DNA of 40,870 nucleotides, taken from positions 1 to 40,870 of the forward strand of contig JAUCBJ010000932.1 of NCBI GenBank assembly GCA_032718475.1. Direction: 5' to 3'. Source of the stretch: Nemertoderma westbladi (lineage: Eukaryota; Xenacoelomorpha; Nemertodermatida; Nemertodermatidae). A model generated the notes under the pieces. That model was given only the letters and a program-made list of their open reading frames with translations. It was not told the DNA's origin and searched no databases. A program made the translations under genes and the position numbers. Of this stretch, positions 1 through 10,675 are shown piece after piece; position 1 is the first letter of the stretch; every line of letters begins with the position of its first letter.

Positions 1-618
1 ATTTGTACACTCTTTCCACCTAGGAGGCCATTCTCCATAGAACCAATGATTACGGAAGATAGCAGCATATCCCTTCATTTTGGCTGCGTCGGTGTAAAGT
101 TCCAATGTAGCATTGGAAGTCCAATGTCGATTGAGGAACATTGTACATCCGTTATAGTGTAACAGGAAGTTCTCCAAGCTATGAGATCTGCTCGAGCCAT
201 GCCTTAAATCTGATTCGGTGATGCATACGTGTAGCAGTCACGGAAAGCTGTATTAAACGTCTAAGAAAGGCTCTACCGGGAATAACAACCTGACAAGCAA
301 AGTTTAGAAACCCAACAATAGCGAGCAAATCTCGTTTTGTAACCCACTTATTGTGTTTCATACTCTTAATAAGGTCAAGACCCTTCTCTACTTTATCTTT
401 CGGAAGCCTCGCAACATTTCATTTGTATCTAACTCGATACCCAGAAAGGTAATGGTTTGGGATGGACCTTCGGTCTTATGAGAAGCTAGAGGGATGTTCG
501 CTTTACTACAGAAATCTATAAAGATGCTGAGCTGTCTTCTGCATTCATCCTTATATTTCGCCGCCATCAGAAAATCATCTAGTATGTGTATTAAATTTGG
601 TATTGAGAGCTTAGATAT
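1..618 (-). pseudogene. DIRS-like retrotransposon RT/RNase H fragment
   Basis: Read on the minus strand this is the end of a reverse transcriptase followed by the start of RNase H. Near 590-560 is HILDDFLMAA, the RT catalytic YxDD-type motif (here LDD). Then come a KTEGP segment, FLGIELDT (about 455-430), FLNFACQVVIPGRAFLRR (about 315-260) and ELYTDAAK (about 105-80), the RNase H beginning. This order and the PGRAFLRR block are what I know from DIRS/tyrosine-recombinase retroelements; the family call is from memory of the motifs, not a search. A one-base frameshift lies near 400-410, an upstream in-frame stop is near 618, and the 3' part runs off the window start, so the copy is dead or partial. 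No recombinase domain is visible in the window. Confidence 0.75.
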
Positions 619-1172
619 TTAACAAATTGCAACCATACATTCAATAAATAAATATTTTTTCAATATTTTTTATATGTAAATTCTTCAAAGATTTTGTCAT
701 GATCATTCTATGATCGTAGCAGATTTACAATGTATTATGATCAGTGCAGATGAATCAAACACATAGCATGATCCGTATAGATCTTGGCAGATTCGTAAAG
801 TCGCTAGTCTAGGGAAACTTTACTGTACATATGTTGTTTGGCAAAAGTTTAGAAATTTTCCAAGGCGAAGTCGCGAGTGGCTTGTTTAATTGTCAATCAC
901 TTTACCACCTAAGATATCGAAAATAGTTTATACTGAAAAATGAAGTGGAATTATAATTATGTTAAATATTCGACTAATAAATAAAGAGCGAATTGATAAC
1001 AGGTAAATATTAGGCCTACGCGAGTGGGTCTTCGTGCTGCAAAAACAGCCAACAATTTACAACCATCTTAGCCAACAATTACAATTATTATACTGTACTA
1101 TGGCTAGTTATATCCTGGCTTCCGCCCAGATAAACATTAATATGTTTTTCCAAATCGCATTATAACAATACT
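619..1172. other. AT-rich spacer without recognised gene
   Basis: No open reading frame, RNA gene or clear repeat is supported here. One copy of the octamer TAGGCCTA-like word occurs near 1011. The sequence is AT-rich intergenic DNA between the retroelement relic and the SINE-like repeats. Confidence 0.5.
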
Positions 1173-1440
1173 TATGGAAAAAGTGAGAAAGGGCGTCACC
1201 GTCATCGGGGGTTGAACCAGCGCTATACGTACGTTTCAGTCTATCAGACCTTATCAGTAGCGCTAATCAGTTCAGCCACTAGCCTCTGACACTCACTCTC
1301 ACACCTAATCCACTTCTATTGACAGGCAGTCTCAACCCCCGGTGACGCTATAGGGGCTGTTGCGCTGTCAGTCAGAGAGGTAACAGCCCATGGGGTAAGG
1401 ATTTACCCTTGGGGCGCTAACTATCAGATAGTCTGATACC
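1173..1440 (-). repeat. tRNA-derived SINE-like repeat (head at about 1195-1290)
   Basis: On the minus strand the segment around 1290-1195 reads like a tRNA-derived Pol III promoter: an A-box-like GTGGCTGAACTGATTAGCG followed about 45 bases later by a B-box-like GGTTCAACCC. It is flanked by sequence (1173-1200 and 1335-1440) that recurs inverted at 3985-4088, where the tRNA-like part is absent. The shared core includes GCTGTTGCGCTGTCAGTCAG and GGTAACAGCCC. I read this as a SINE or composite repeat family of which the second copy lacks the tRNA-like segment; the precise ends and family are unknown. Confidence 0.55.
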
Positions 1441-1527
1441 AACTGTCAGACAGTCTTTTTCAACTATCAGATAGATGATCGCCCAGTTACAAGTTGCCCG
1501 ATAGTTGTATTTTTTAAACCCCGAGTG

Positions 1528-1960
1528 TTGTTGACGGAGTCTGTTACTTCCGAAATCGTTGATCGTGGTGCCGGTGCCGGAATTCTGGCTTTGATTAAAA
1601 ACACTGAACTGCTGAACGATGGCGGAATCTACGAAACCCGGCCGGATTCCTAATCCGAGGAGGCGACGGAGTCAATTACACGTAAACAATGAAACAATCG
1701 CGATGGACAATGGAGTCTATTCAATGTATCCAGAACGATACGATGGCGACGGAGTCTATTACAGTATTAAACACGCAACCAAAGCGATCAGAAGGTGGCA
1801 AAGTAATCTACAAAACAGAGAACGACAGGAAGGCGATGGAGTTTATTAAACCCAGTAAGATGGTGCATAGCGAAGCGATCGAGATGGATAACGGAGTCTA
1901 TTACAGTATTAAACCTGGAACGAACACGGTGGAATCTATAGGCCTAAACCTGGAACAATG
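1528..1960 (+). repeat. Degenerate dispersed repeat built on GGAGTCTATT
   Basis: The word GGAGTCtatt with small changes recurs at about 1538, 1669, 1711, 1753, 1832, 1893 and 1932, often followed by ACAGTATTAAAC. Several spacings are close to 40 or 80 bases, so this looks like an old, decayed tandem repeat. Two overlapping open frames (1619-1849 and a second frame to 2021) cross it, both containing a GVYYSIK-type peptide only because the repeat is translated. I see no protein family and no splice context, so I do not call a gene. Confidence 0.4.
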
Positions 1961-2296
1961 CGAACAAGGCTACTGTAAAGTTAGACTAGACTGGTTTGTG
2001 AGATTAACTTGCCAATACTAAACTCAACACAATTTGCTTTCTTCGAATTCCTAATAATATATTTTAATCTTAATAATAATTATTCAACATCAATTTTATG
2101 TATATGTCAATGTATAAGATTGCTACCTAAAGACTAAAGAGCTAACTTTAGGAAAATATATGCCTTATATTTTTTTTTAGAATTATTATAATTAATTTTG
2201 TTATGTTTTGATTTGACAGACTACTTGATGTGCGACCGTGATAATAAAATTAAATGGTGCCGAAATATTTTCACTTAACTGCAGGTGTGGGGGGTC

Positions 2297-2317
2297 GGGG
2301 GGGGGGGGGGGGGGGGG
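2297..2317 (+). repeat. G21 homopolymer
   Basis: An uninterrupted run of 21 G residues preceded by GGGGTC. It is one of ten long G or C runs in the window. Such tracts can form G-quadruplexes and are also places where read length is uncertain. Confidence 0.9.
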
Positions 2318-2840
2318 CGCAATCAATATTCTTCCCTCTCCAGGTGAAAATCGACGCAAAGAACAGCTTGTTTACTACTAAAATAAAACTGTATCCTGTT
2401 CTATAGGAAAAAACATTATAGGGGAAACTTTAGCAAGTTGTGTTTATTTTAGCCGATAGACAAAGATTACATGTTTACCAAGTTTGGTATAATTTAGTCA
2501 AAGATTGCATGAGTTACAATTTTAAATTATCAGTGGGGGGTGAAGGCGGTGGGCCAGGATTCAGTTATACTTGAATAAAGAATAGTGATTAAACCAAGGG
2601 ATAAGCGATATATGACACTGATGTATAAGTTCATTGAATGACTGTTGATTTCGAAACATTTAATTCAAAACTATATAAATGTTAATATAATGTTGGATTT
2701 TTTTTTTGTAATAATTAACAGATGAATTATATTTCAGTAATTTATTTTTTTATCTAATCACATTATTAAATAACGAAGCACAGAAATAATACTAAGATTG
2801 AATATTGAATTGAGGGTACAGTACCGAATTGAATATTTGA

Positions 2841-3045
2841 ATGGGAGAATCTTTTAGGCTCGTTAAGCCAAGGAATGCCTGTTCACCACCATGGGTGATC
2901 TTCCACAGTAAACCCTTCTTCCACTCTGTTTCCCAAGTTGCCTTGGTTCCCAATCGACCACTGAAGGATGAAAGCCGGGGTTGGGCTAGGCTGCAGCATT
3001 TAAAGCACTGTGCGCAAACAGTATTGCCCCATCTAGGGATCGAAC
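2841..3045 (-). mobile_element. 5'-truncated SINE-like insertion with 13-bp TSD
   Basis: The insert is bounded by a perfect 13-bp direct repeat, ATTGAATATTTGA, at 2828-2840 and 3046-3058, the signature of target-primed retroposition. On the minus strand the insert begins GTTCGATCCCTAG, which matches a tRNA B box (GTTCGATCC), with no A box upstream, so the copy appears truncated inside its tRNA-like head. The rest is an unidentified SINE body of about 190 bases. The short plus-strand open frame across it is incidental. Confidence 0.6.
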
Positions 3046-3109
3046 ATTGAATATTTGAGATTGCATAAGATAGAGTATTGAATATCTTCGGCCGTCATCC
3101 CGTTGGTGA

Positions 3110-3480
3110 CTCCATTGGCAACCATTTCGACAGTTTCGATTGGTTTCGGCTCTTCAGTGCCCGAATAGACCGATGGTCGGCGTGGTTGCTGTCCCCATGA
3201 CTGAGGCTGCAATACCAACCAAAATTGCCATCTCCATACGCTGGAGCAGAAACTGGTGTGACCGCGGTTCGTGGGTGGCACTGTGGAGACGAGCCCCGAT
3301 CTCCCGGAGGAAGGTGGATGTCTCTGGACCAGGGCGGCCAAAGGTCTCAAACTGTCAAAGGCCACGGGATGAAAGAAATGGCCCGGTCCACTAGGTCGCG
3401 ATACTTAGAGTTTTTAATGCGCTCTGCCCCCTCAGCTGAGTGCCCCCCAGCAATGATGGTTTGTTGAAGGTGGCTGGGGG
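3110..3480 (-). pseudogene. LINE reverse transcriptase C-terminal relic
   Basis: Read on the minus strand, one frame gives AERIKNSKYRDLVDR and then, after a frame change near 3350, another gives GPETSTFLREIGARLHSATHE and FLLQRMEMAILVGIAASVMG. This pattern (KYRDL..R, then an FLREIG-like stretch, then FLLQR...AI..G.AASV.G) is the conserved end of many non-LTR retrotransposon ORF2 proteins. The frame change and stops show it is broken. The 110-codon minus-strand frame 3033-3365 follows only part of it. The assignment rests on motif recollection; it is a relic, not a functional gene. Confidence 0.6.
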
Positions 3481-3984
3481 CCAGTGGATCTAGTAATAAT
3501 TAACGCAAAGATATGATTACAGGATTAGGTAGGCCTACGTGATATTAGTTTCTCAAACCAAACCTATCCATCCATTGACGTCCAAATATATCCAATTTCT
3601 CAATCCATACTAATCAGTATGTAATAATGTACACTGTTCTGCAATAATGTCAATGTCCAACCAAACAATGCGTTGAGTGTTATCGGACCAGCCGCCAAGA
3701 AATGTTAAGCTAACGGCACCTCGCTCCTGTTGCATCAGTTTTTGTAGTGGTCTAGTTCCAGGCTACCAGAATCCGTTAGGCCTAGCACCTAGTGCATGAT
3801 ATAGAATCAGCACATCCTGACATCTGTGCAACTCCTGAACTCACGCAAGCATTTTACATATGGTCTTGTAGGCCTACCACGAAACCGTGTATTATTTACA
3901 GATGTAGGGCATTGTAGGCTACATTTCGGGTCTTGTACCGTGCACAGTACTGGTGGGCCTACACAGCTACTGCTATTTTGCCTA

Positions 3985-4088
3985 ATACAGGTCCCAGAGG
4001 TAAATCCTTACCCCACGGGCTGTTACCTCTCTGACTGACAGCGCAACAGCCCTCTCTCCGGTGACGCGCTTTCTCATTTTTTCCATTT
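3985..4088 (+). repeat. Inverted copy of the 1173-1440 repeat
   Basis: The reverse complement of this stretch matches 1335-1420 (GCTGTTGCGCTGTCAGTCAG, GGTAACAGCCC and the following TGGGGTAAGGATTTAC) and its outer edge matches 1173-1200 (ATGGAAAAA.TGAGAAAG). The tRNA-like middle of the other copy is missing here. No target duplication was seen. Confidence 0.6.
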
Positions 4089-4912
4089 CTGAACAAAACC
4101 ATAATATTACATTCATATATATCGGTATAGGTCGGTATAGCTCTGTCTGTTTATATTGGATTGTTCATTGTTATAGCAGATCGGTACAGTATATACTATA
4201 CGGTAGGTTGCCTTTTATAGGGTACGTACTAAAAGGTAGAACCATCTATAACGGGCTATAACGATCTATAACGGGCTATAACGATCTATAACGGGCTATA
4301 AATTCCTATAAACAAGCTATAACCACCTATAACGAGCTATAATATGAAAATTTACATTAAAAAAACGCCCATTAGGGTGTGTTTAACTTTTTGATTCGCA
4401 TGGCGGTGTGAAAAATACCGCAGGTTAAAAATTGGGTAGGCCTATGCCTAATTGATAGGCCTACTGCAGTTAGTATACTGGTTCGTTTTTTTATTGGCCT
4501 ATATTGCTCACTTATTCTATATCGACTACAACACAACGCCTATATCAGCATATCGACGTACTACATACACTACTACAGTACTTAGGCCTACTGCTTACCG
4601 CTCCCGTCGTTCCGTGTCAGGCCAATACTCTCACAGTAACAATAACAGAATATATTATATCTTATTGCAGATTTTCCCGGCATCCCGGAGCCGGAACCAC
4701 GGCGTCACATCTCCACCGGTAAAATTTCAACATTTGTTGGTTATATTCGAGATGTTCTTATAGTGCGGTGACGAGTCGGGAGAAACCCGGATTGGAGGAG
4801 AACGACAAGCAAACCAGTTATCAGCCTTACGTTGATGCGTGAATAAACCATGGGACAGGGACTAGACTATGAATTATTACTATCTGAAAGAATACTACAG
4901 CACTGGGGGGGA

Positions 4913-4928
4913 GGGGGGGGGGGGGGGG
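4913..4928 (+). repeat. G16 homopolymer
   Basis: A run of 16 G residues inside the TIR element, preceded by GGGGGGGA. The small open frame that crosses it (4850-5059) is translated homopolymer and is not supported as a gene. Confidence 0.9.
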
Positions 4929-5193
4929 AGGACGGGGAGGGGGCGTCTCGACAGCCGTCGAGTGTTCTTACTGAATTAATTAAATATAACAAACAAAAAT
5001 TCCCCTCTGATTTCCAAAAATTCGTTAACTGGTCCAACAACTGGAACCCGTCCTACTAATTCCATCCAAATTATAAAGTTCAATTTATCGGCTTTTACAA
5101 TAATATTACAAATATACAAATTACAATTAAAACAACAATGTTGGGACGTCACGGGTAGTTTTCAGTTACATTGATCATTCAGTTTCAGCCGCA

Positions 5194-5433
5194 TCGATAT
5201 CACTGAATCCGGAGTCCGTTCCGCCAAGGATCCGTCGATATCACTGAATCCGGAGTCCGTTCCGCCAAGGATCCGTCGATATCACTGAATCCGGAGTCCG
5301 TTCCGCCAAGGATCCGTCGATATCACTGAATCCGGAGTCCGTTCCACCAAGGATCCGTCGATATCACTGAATCCGGAGTCCGTTCCGCCAAGGATCCATC
5401 GATATCACTGAATCCGGAGTCCGTTCCGCCAAG
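5194..5433 (+). repeat. 41-bp minisatellite, about six copies
   Basis: Unit starts fall at 5194, 5235, 5276, 5317, 5358 and 5399, a constant 41-bp period. Each unit begins TCGATATCACTGAATCCGGA and later contains GTTCCGCCAAGGATCC. Copies are almost identical (single changes near 5347 and 5398), so the expansion is recent. It lies inside the 4220-5712 TIR element. Confidence 0.95.
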
Positions 5434-5719
5434 TCCTGCTGTCTGACAAGTCAGATAGTGGAATGCTGACTAATGAAGTAATGACTGATTTCATGATACC
5501 AAAAAGATGAAAAGCAGTATGGACTAAAAAAACCAAATTGCTTAATTAAATTACTGACTAGGAAAATAAATCCATGCTAAAATATGTATTTTTATTGTAA
5601 ATTTTCATATTATAGCTCGTTATAGGTGGTTATAGCTTGTTTATAGAAAATTATAGCCCGTTATAGATCGTTATAGCCCGTTATAGATGGTTCTACCTTT
5701 TAGTACGTACCCTTTTATA

Positions 5720-6428
5720 GCTCGTTATAGCTCAGTATTAGGTCGACTGTCTGACTGTAGGTAGGTACCGGTACTGCGGTATACCTTTTAGTATGTAGAG
5801 GGACTGCACTGCCTTACTGCCTTAAGCTTACACTCGTACAGGTACAGAGGTATAATACGTACACGTGTTGCTCCTTGATTTACTGACCCATGCTGCCTAC
5901 ACGGTGACGTCCAGACGTCAGACGTGTACCACATACTGACATACCATGGACTAATTATAATAGTAGGCCTACATAATCGCATTACAGCATTAAAGCTGTA
6001 AAGCAGTACATAATTTAATGCTACGTGACACATCACAGCATCAGCACTTCTGGCAGTCTCCAGTCAGCCAATCTCCAGTTGCCAGTCTGGGCACTTTTAG
6101 TTTTTGTTTATGCCTGACTCGATGACTGGGGGACGTACCGAACCGGTACCCTGGTACCGGTAACCAAAAAATAAACGAACAGTCAAATTCAAAGTGGAGT
6201 GAAATTTACAGGGCTGTAGTGCAGTAGTGTTTTGTTTGTTTAGTACAGTAGTAGAGTCAGAGAGTAGGCCTGTATCTCTGTCAGTCTGTTTCTGAAGACT
6301 GTAGCAGTGTAGGTGGTCGGGTAGGGCTGTAGGGTATAACTTTTCGCCGAATCCCGTATCCGTCTGTCCGTACGGCAGTACTGCAGTACGCATTTGCCGT
6401 ATTCGTCTATATGCTGACCCCTACAGGC
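5720..6428. other. Intergenic DNA without recognised gene
   Basis: No supported gene. The stretch has short recurring words such as ACCGGTAC and GCAGTACTG and two TAGGCCT words (5965, 6265). The minus-strand frames here show no family resemblance. Before the 6438-9753 element inserted, this stretch was continuous with the DNA after 9763, which has the same word composition. Confidence 0.5.
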
Positions 6429-6778
6429 TGATATGTCGGGTTTGACTAAATACGCCACCGACAACCACCGACACCTTTCGCATACCACCGACAAGCACTG
6501 ACAACAAAAGACATAAACCGACACAAACCGACAGGTAAGATCGCAAACCGACAGTATACCGACAACTTCGGCAATGTTAGTAAACTATTTCAGTACCGGC
6601 TGACCGGTACATGATTATACAATTTTTATTTCCAGTCCAAATATTTATAACAAAGTCGGCTGTCGGCCTTCATATATTATCTTGTTTTAAATTATTATAT
6701 TGCATAGCAGCATAGCGTAATGGTAAAAATCTTTAGTGTTTTTCATATGTCGGTGTGTTGCTATTATTATTAGTTTTT

Positions 6779-6862
6779 GTCGGTGGTAGTCAGACTGTTG
6801 TCGGTGGTAGTCAGACTGTTGTAGGTGGTAGTCAGACTGTTGTCGGTGGTAGTCAGACTGTT
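6779..6862 (+). repeat. 21-bp tandem repeat, four copies
   Basis: Four near-identical copies of TCGGTGGTAGTCAGACTGTTG lie in the left subterminal region of the TIR element; the mirrored right end (about 9340-9385) has only one to two. Copy number therefore differs between the two ends. The open frame with repeated VGGSQTV is a translation of this repeat. Confidence 0.9.
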
Positions 6863-7050
6863 GTCAGTGGTATAATTCTGCGGTATCCGTTCTTAAACTT
6901 GGACATACAGTACAGTGCGATAGTGCTAAAGTTAGGCGCTTTACCGAATGAGCTATTAGTGAATGAGTAGATGTAATGTAAATAAAATAACAAATTCTAA
7001 TTGTCATGAGATATAGAATAGTACATTATTTAATTTATATTGTCTATAGA

Positions 7051-7218
7051 GATCTCTCTTCCGGTGAAACGTTCGCTGTCATTAATCAAAAGGGAATCGA
7101 CAGCGATCGTTTCTTTGTCGCTGGTCTTGTCGTTGGTGCGGCCATACGACTGATGGAACCTTCTTTGAGAGGAAAGAGAAGCCATCACCTTCCTCTGATA
7201 AGTTGTAACACTGGTAAC
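7051..7218 (+). other. Exon-like segment inside the TIR element
   Basis: The stretch is preceded by a plausible acceptor (TTGTCTATAG) and followed by a consensus donor (GTAAGT at 7219-7224 or one base earlier). It is open in the frame giving SGETFAVINQKG and FFVAGLVVGAAIRLMEPS and is more balanced in base composition than its AT-rich surroundings. It could be a transposase exon, a captured host-gene exon, or chance. I do not recognise the peptide. Confidence 0.35.
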
Positions 7219-8290
7219 GGGGTAAGTTAAGTCATTCTTTATATCGGTGGTATGTCAAATGTGTCGGTGGCGTATTACTTTGAAGGCAATTTTCTCGGAA
7301 TGACATTCTTTCACGCAAATTTTGTATTCATTTCATAAGATTTTATAATATTTCGAGTTATTTACAAATTAATTAATAACCACAGGGGGTAGCCCCCCGT
7401 AATTAATGTCTCATATTTACACAATGCAAGACAACGTAACTGACAGACTTACGGGGGTTTGTCATTGTGACATTTTTTGCATTGTATCGAATGTATTTTC
7501 ATACACGTTGTACAAAGCAAAAACGCTGTTAGTACAAAAGACAACCCTGAAGTCAAAATATTAATGGAAAGTGAAAAATAATACGCAGAAAACTTTCCCA
7601 CCACCAGAAGAAATTAGAAATTTACGGACATTTTAAACCAACAATCTGAAGACAAAAGGTAATTTGCGTTTTACTCGAAATTACTTTTTTGACTTACGGT
7701 CTTTTTACATTGAACGGCAGAATTGGTGTTATAATATCTTCACAAGGAAATAAGCAGACAACCAACAGTGATAGAGTTGTCTAAGAGTGTCGGTTTGCCA
7801 TTTTGTTTGTCGGTTGGTTGACTACCAAAGGCAACTTTTCACATACACCGATATAAACAAAGTAATTCAATTTTTCATAATGGCAAAATGCCACCAGCCC
7901 CTCCCCCAGAGAGACCACTATCACCACACTTAGCTTTTCATTTCTTCCGGAGTAATTTTTATATTTTACAATTACTTACAGTGTATTATGTAGAATGAAT
8001 TTAATTTAGGAAAAATATTTTTGAAGACTATCTGTCAACCAATCTTTCAATCGATCAATATATTATTCCACCAACACATCAATCAATACATCAATATATA
8101 CTGTATACAATAGGTACCTGAACTGTATAAAGAAAAAGAGTAACAAAAAAGTAAAACACATTATCTTATACAATGCTATATTGCGCCTCTGCATTCTCAC
8201 GGGCTGGGCACCGTTTTTTGTTTCGGTTGCGCAAATTCCATACAGTAAATGCCAACACGAAAACAAAAAGCTGCATTAGCAATAAATTTT

Positions 8291-9753
8291 AAAGCCAGTT
8301 AAGGCAAAGTCTTATGTTAACAAATCCAACAGTACAATATGCCGCCTGGCTTATGGGGATACATAAAATGTTGAATAGTTATGAAGTGGTCATCCTTGGG
8401 AGATTGTGTTGCGCAACCATTCGTTTCCGGTAACATCCAAGAGAGAAAGGAGCTTCCGTTACTTCTTGTTTCCTTCCTTCACTTTACTTTACGTCATTTA
8501 GGTAAATACCAATTACGTCACACAATGTGCAGGTGTATGTAAAGTAATAAATTTCGGCAGTGTATCGCACTGTACTGTATGTCAGAGTATAGGAACTGAT
8601 ACCGCAGAAAAATACCACTGACAACAGTCTGACTACCATCGACAAAAACTAATAATAAAAGAAACACACCGACATATGAAAAACACTAACGATTTTTACC
8701 ATTACGTTATGCAATATAATAATTTAAAACAGATAATTTATGAAGGCGGTATTATATTTTAAAGAAATTATCATGACTAATTACACCACCGACAACAGGC
8801 CGACAGTGGACAATATACTTTGTTATAAATATTTGGACTGGAAATAAAAATTGTATAATCATGTACTGAAATAGTTTACTAACATTGCCGAAGTTGTCGG
8901 TATACTGTCGGTTTGCGATCTTACCTGTCGGTTTGTGTCTTTTGTTGTCGGTGGTATGCGAAAGGTTTCGGTGGTTGCCGGTGTAGTATTTAGTCAAATT
9001 TTAAAGCCAGTTAAGGCAAAGTCTTATGTTAACAAATCCAACAGTACAATATGCCGCCTGTCTTATGGGGATACAGAAAAGGTTGAATAGTTATGAAGTG
9101 GTCATCCTTGGGAGATTGTGTTGGGCAACCATTCTTTTCCCGTAACATCCAAGAGAGAAAGGAGTTTCCGTTGCTTCTTGTTTCCTTCCTTCACTTTTCT
9201 TTACGTCATTTAGGTAAATACCAATTACGTCACACAATGTGCAGCTGTATGTAAAGTAATAAATTTCGGCATTGTAGGGGCCTATCGCACTGTACTGTAT
9301 GTCCAAGTTTAAGAACGGATACCGCAGAAATATACCACTGACAACAGCGTGACTACCACCGACAACAGTCTGACTACCACCGACAAAAACTAATAATAAA
9401 AGAAACACACCGACATATGAAAAACACTAAAGATTTTTACCATTACGCTATGCAATATAATAAATTAAAACAAGATAATATATGGAGGCGGTATTATATT
9501 TTAAAGAAATTATCATGACTAATTACACCACCGACAACAGGCCGACAGTGGACAATATACTTTGTTATAAATATTTGGACTGGAAATAAAAATTGTAGAA
9601 TCATGTACTGAAATAGTTTACTAACATTGCCGAAGTTGTCGGTATACTGTCGGTTTGCGATCTTACCTGTCGGTTTGTGTCGGTTTATGTCTTTTGTTGT
9701 CGGTGGTATGCGAAAGGTGTCGGTGGTTGTCGGTGGCGTATTTAGTCAAACCC
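8291..9753. repeat. Tandem duplication of the right half of the TIR element
   Basis: Sequence from 8291 (AAAGCCAGTTAAGGCAAAGT) recurs from 9003 with an offset of 712, growing to about 752 by the end owing to small insertions. Each copy ends with the TIR-like TATTTAGTCAAA (8987 and 9739), but only the outer copy has the full terminus and the flanking target duplication. This suggests internal duplication of one end rather than two insertions. Confidence 0.8.
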
Positions 9754-9762
9754 TGATATGTC

Positions 9763-10482
9763 TGTACAGCTGTATGCAGGTATGTCAGCCTCATCAGTCA
9801 GTATGCAGTATGTGTAGTGCAGGCAGTGTACATACGCCTGTACGGTACGCGTATCTGCGTATGTAATGGATTCCTATAGATAATAATAATCCGTATGTGA
9901 TTTTAGAGATTAGTCATTGCCCATTGCCAGATTGCGGACCAGTAAGAAGTGCTGACATGCATGACAGCATACATTGTACATACAGACTGAAGACCTGAAG
10001 ACAGGTTTAGGCCTACTTCAAAGCTATACCGGTACTACCGGTACTGCTATATGATTTAAAGAGTGCGGCTGCGGCTGTCGCTCGCTTATGGCAGTATGGC
10101 AAATAAAGAATGTGCATTTATTCCTCGGCTACCGGTGACCGGTACCAGGCTACGCTACGCCTCGGAAAAAATGTGCACATTCTACTATCAGACTATTCCT
10201 CGAAAATGCGGATAAAAAAGGACAAAAAAGATAGTATAGGAACAGAGGAATAGAATAAATAATATATAGTATTGAATACTGGAATAGGTACTTTCTTTTT
10301 GTAAAATAAATTTAAATACAATCTGACAATAGTACCGGTAGGGCGGTAGGTCTACCGGTCCGGTTCCGGTCCTGAGGCTGAAGTAATAGGCTTACTGTAA
10401 TATATCTGTACTTAAATTTATACAGTAGGACCAATTTATACAACAGGCCACATCGACTAGCCTAGTAGCTTATACAGTGACG
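9763..10482. other. Upstream region of the BCAP31-like gene
   Basis: No gene is seen. It should hold the promoter and 5' UTR of the gene starting at 10483. ACCGGTA words cluster here (about 10028, 10036, 10135, 10141, 10335, 10355) but I cannot tie them to a factor. No clear TATA box at a defined distance could be chosen. Confidence 0.4.
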
Positions 10483-10675
10483 ATGACGATACAGTGGATA
10501 TTGGTTGCTTTCATTCTTGCATTAGAATTTATCGTCACCATTTTACTCTGCATTCCTTTTATTAAAACTTCAGTGTGGCAAAAAGTGTTTAGAAGTCGTC
10601 TATCAGGATGCCTGCGACATTATGGATGGATTGTATTTGTAGTAGTTATTGTACTTCTGGGTATATTATTTGTTG
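10483..10675 (+). CDS. BCAP31: BCAP31-like exon 1
   Basis: Starts at ATG (MTIQWILVAF) and ends before GTAAGT at 10676, phase 1. An upstream in-frame GTG ACG at 10477 is not needed. Encodes TM1, the WQKVFRSRL segment and TM2. The frame runs into the intron and stops shortly after, which supports the junction. Confidence 0.93.

Larger units (their letters stand above)
4220..5712. mobile_element. Non-autonomous TIR DNA transposon, about 1.5 kb
   Basis: The ends are long inverted repeats: 4220-4355 starts GGGTACGTACTAAAAGG and 5597-5712 ends CCTTTTAGTACGTACCC. Each arm contains short tandem words of the type CTATAACGGG/CTATAACGAT, with one extra 20-bp unit on the left. The element is flanked by TTTTATA on both sides (4213-4219, 5713-5719); depending on where the end is placed the direct repeat is 7 to 9 bp, which fits hAT-like or Mutator-like superfamilies but does not choose between them. 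The interior holds a G16 run and a 41-bp minisatellite and no recognisable transposase, so it would depend on an enzyme made elsewhere. Confidence 0.75.
6438..9753. mobile_element. 3.3-kb TIR DNA transposon with 9-bp TSD and long TIRs
   Basis: The left end GGGTTTGACTAAATACGCCA (6438) is mirrored by the right end, which finishes TGGCGTATTTAGTCAAACCC-type sequence at 9753. A perfect 9-bp direct repeat TGATATGTC flanks both ends (6429-6437 and 9754-9762). The inverted ends extend about 480 bp (6438-6925 against 9283-9753). Dozens of CCGACA/TGTCGG words lie in the subterminal regions. The right half is itself a tandem duplication: 8291 onwards repeats from 9003 onwards. A 9-bp TSD with long TIRs is typical of Mutator-like elements (Merlin, 8-9 bp, is an alternative). 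No transposase is recognisable, so this copy is probably non-autonomous. Confidence 0.85.

Noticed and set aside
1619-2021. Two overlapping frames encoding GVYYSIK-like peptides
   Set aside because: The similarity between frames comes from a degenerate nucleotide repeat; no signal, domain or splice context supports a protein.
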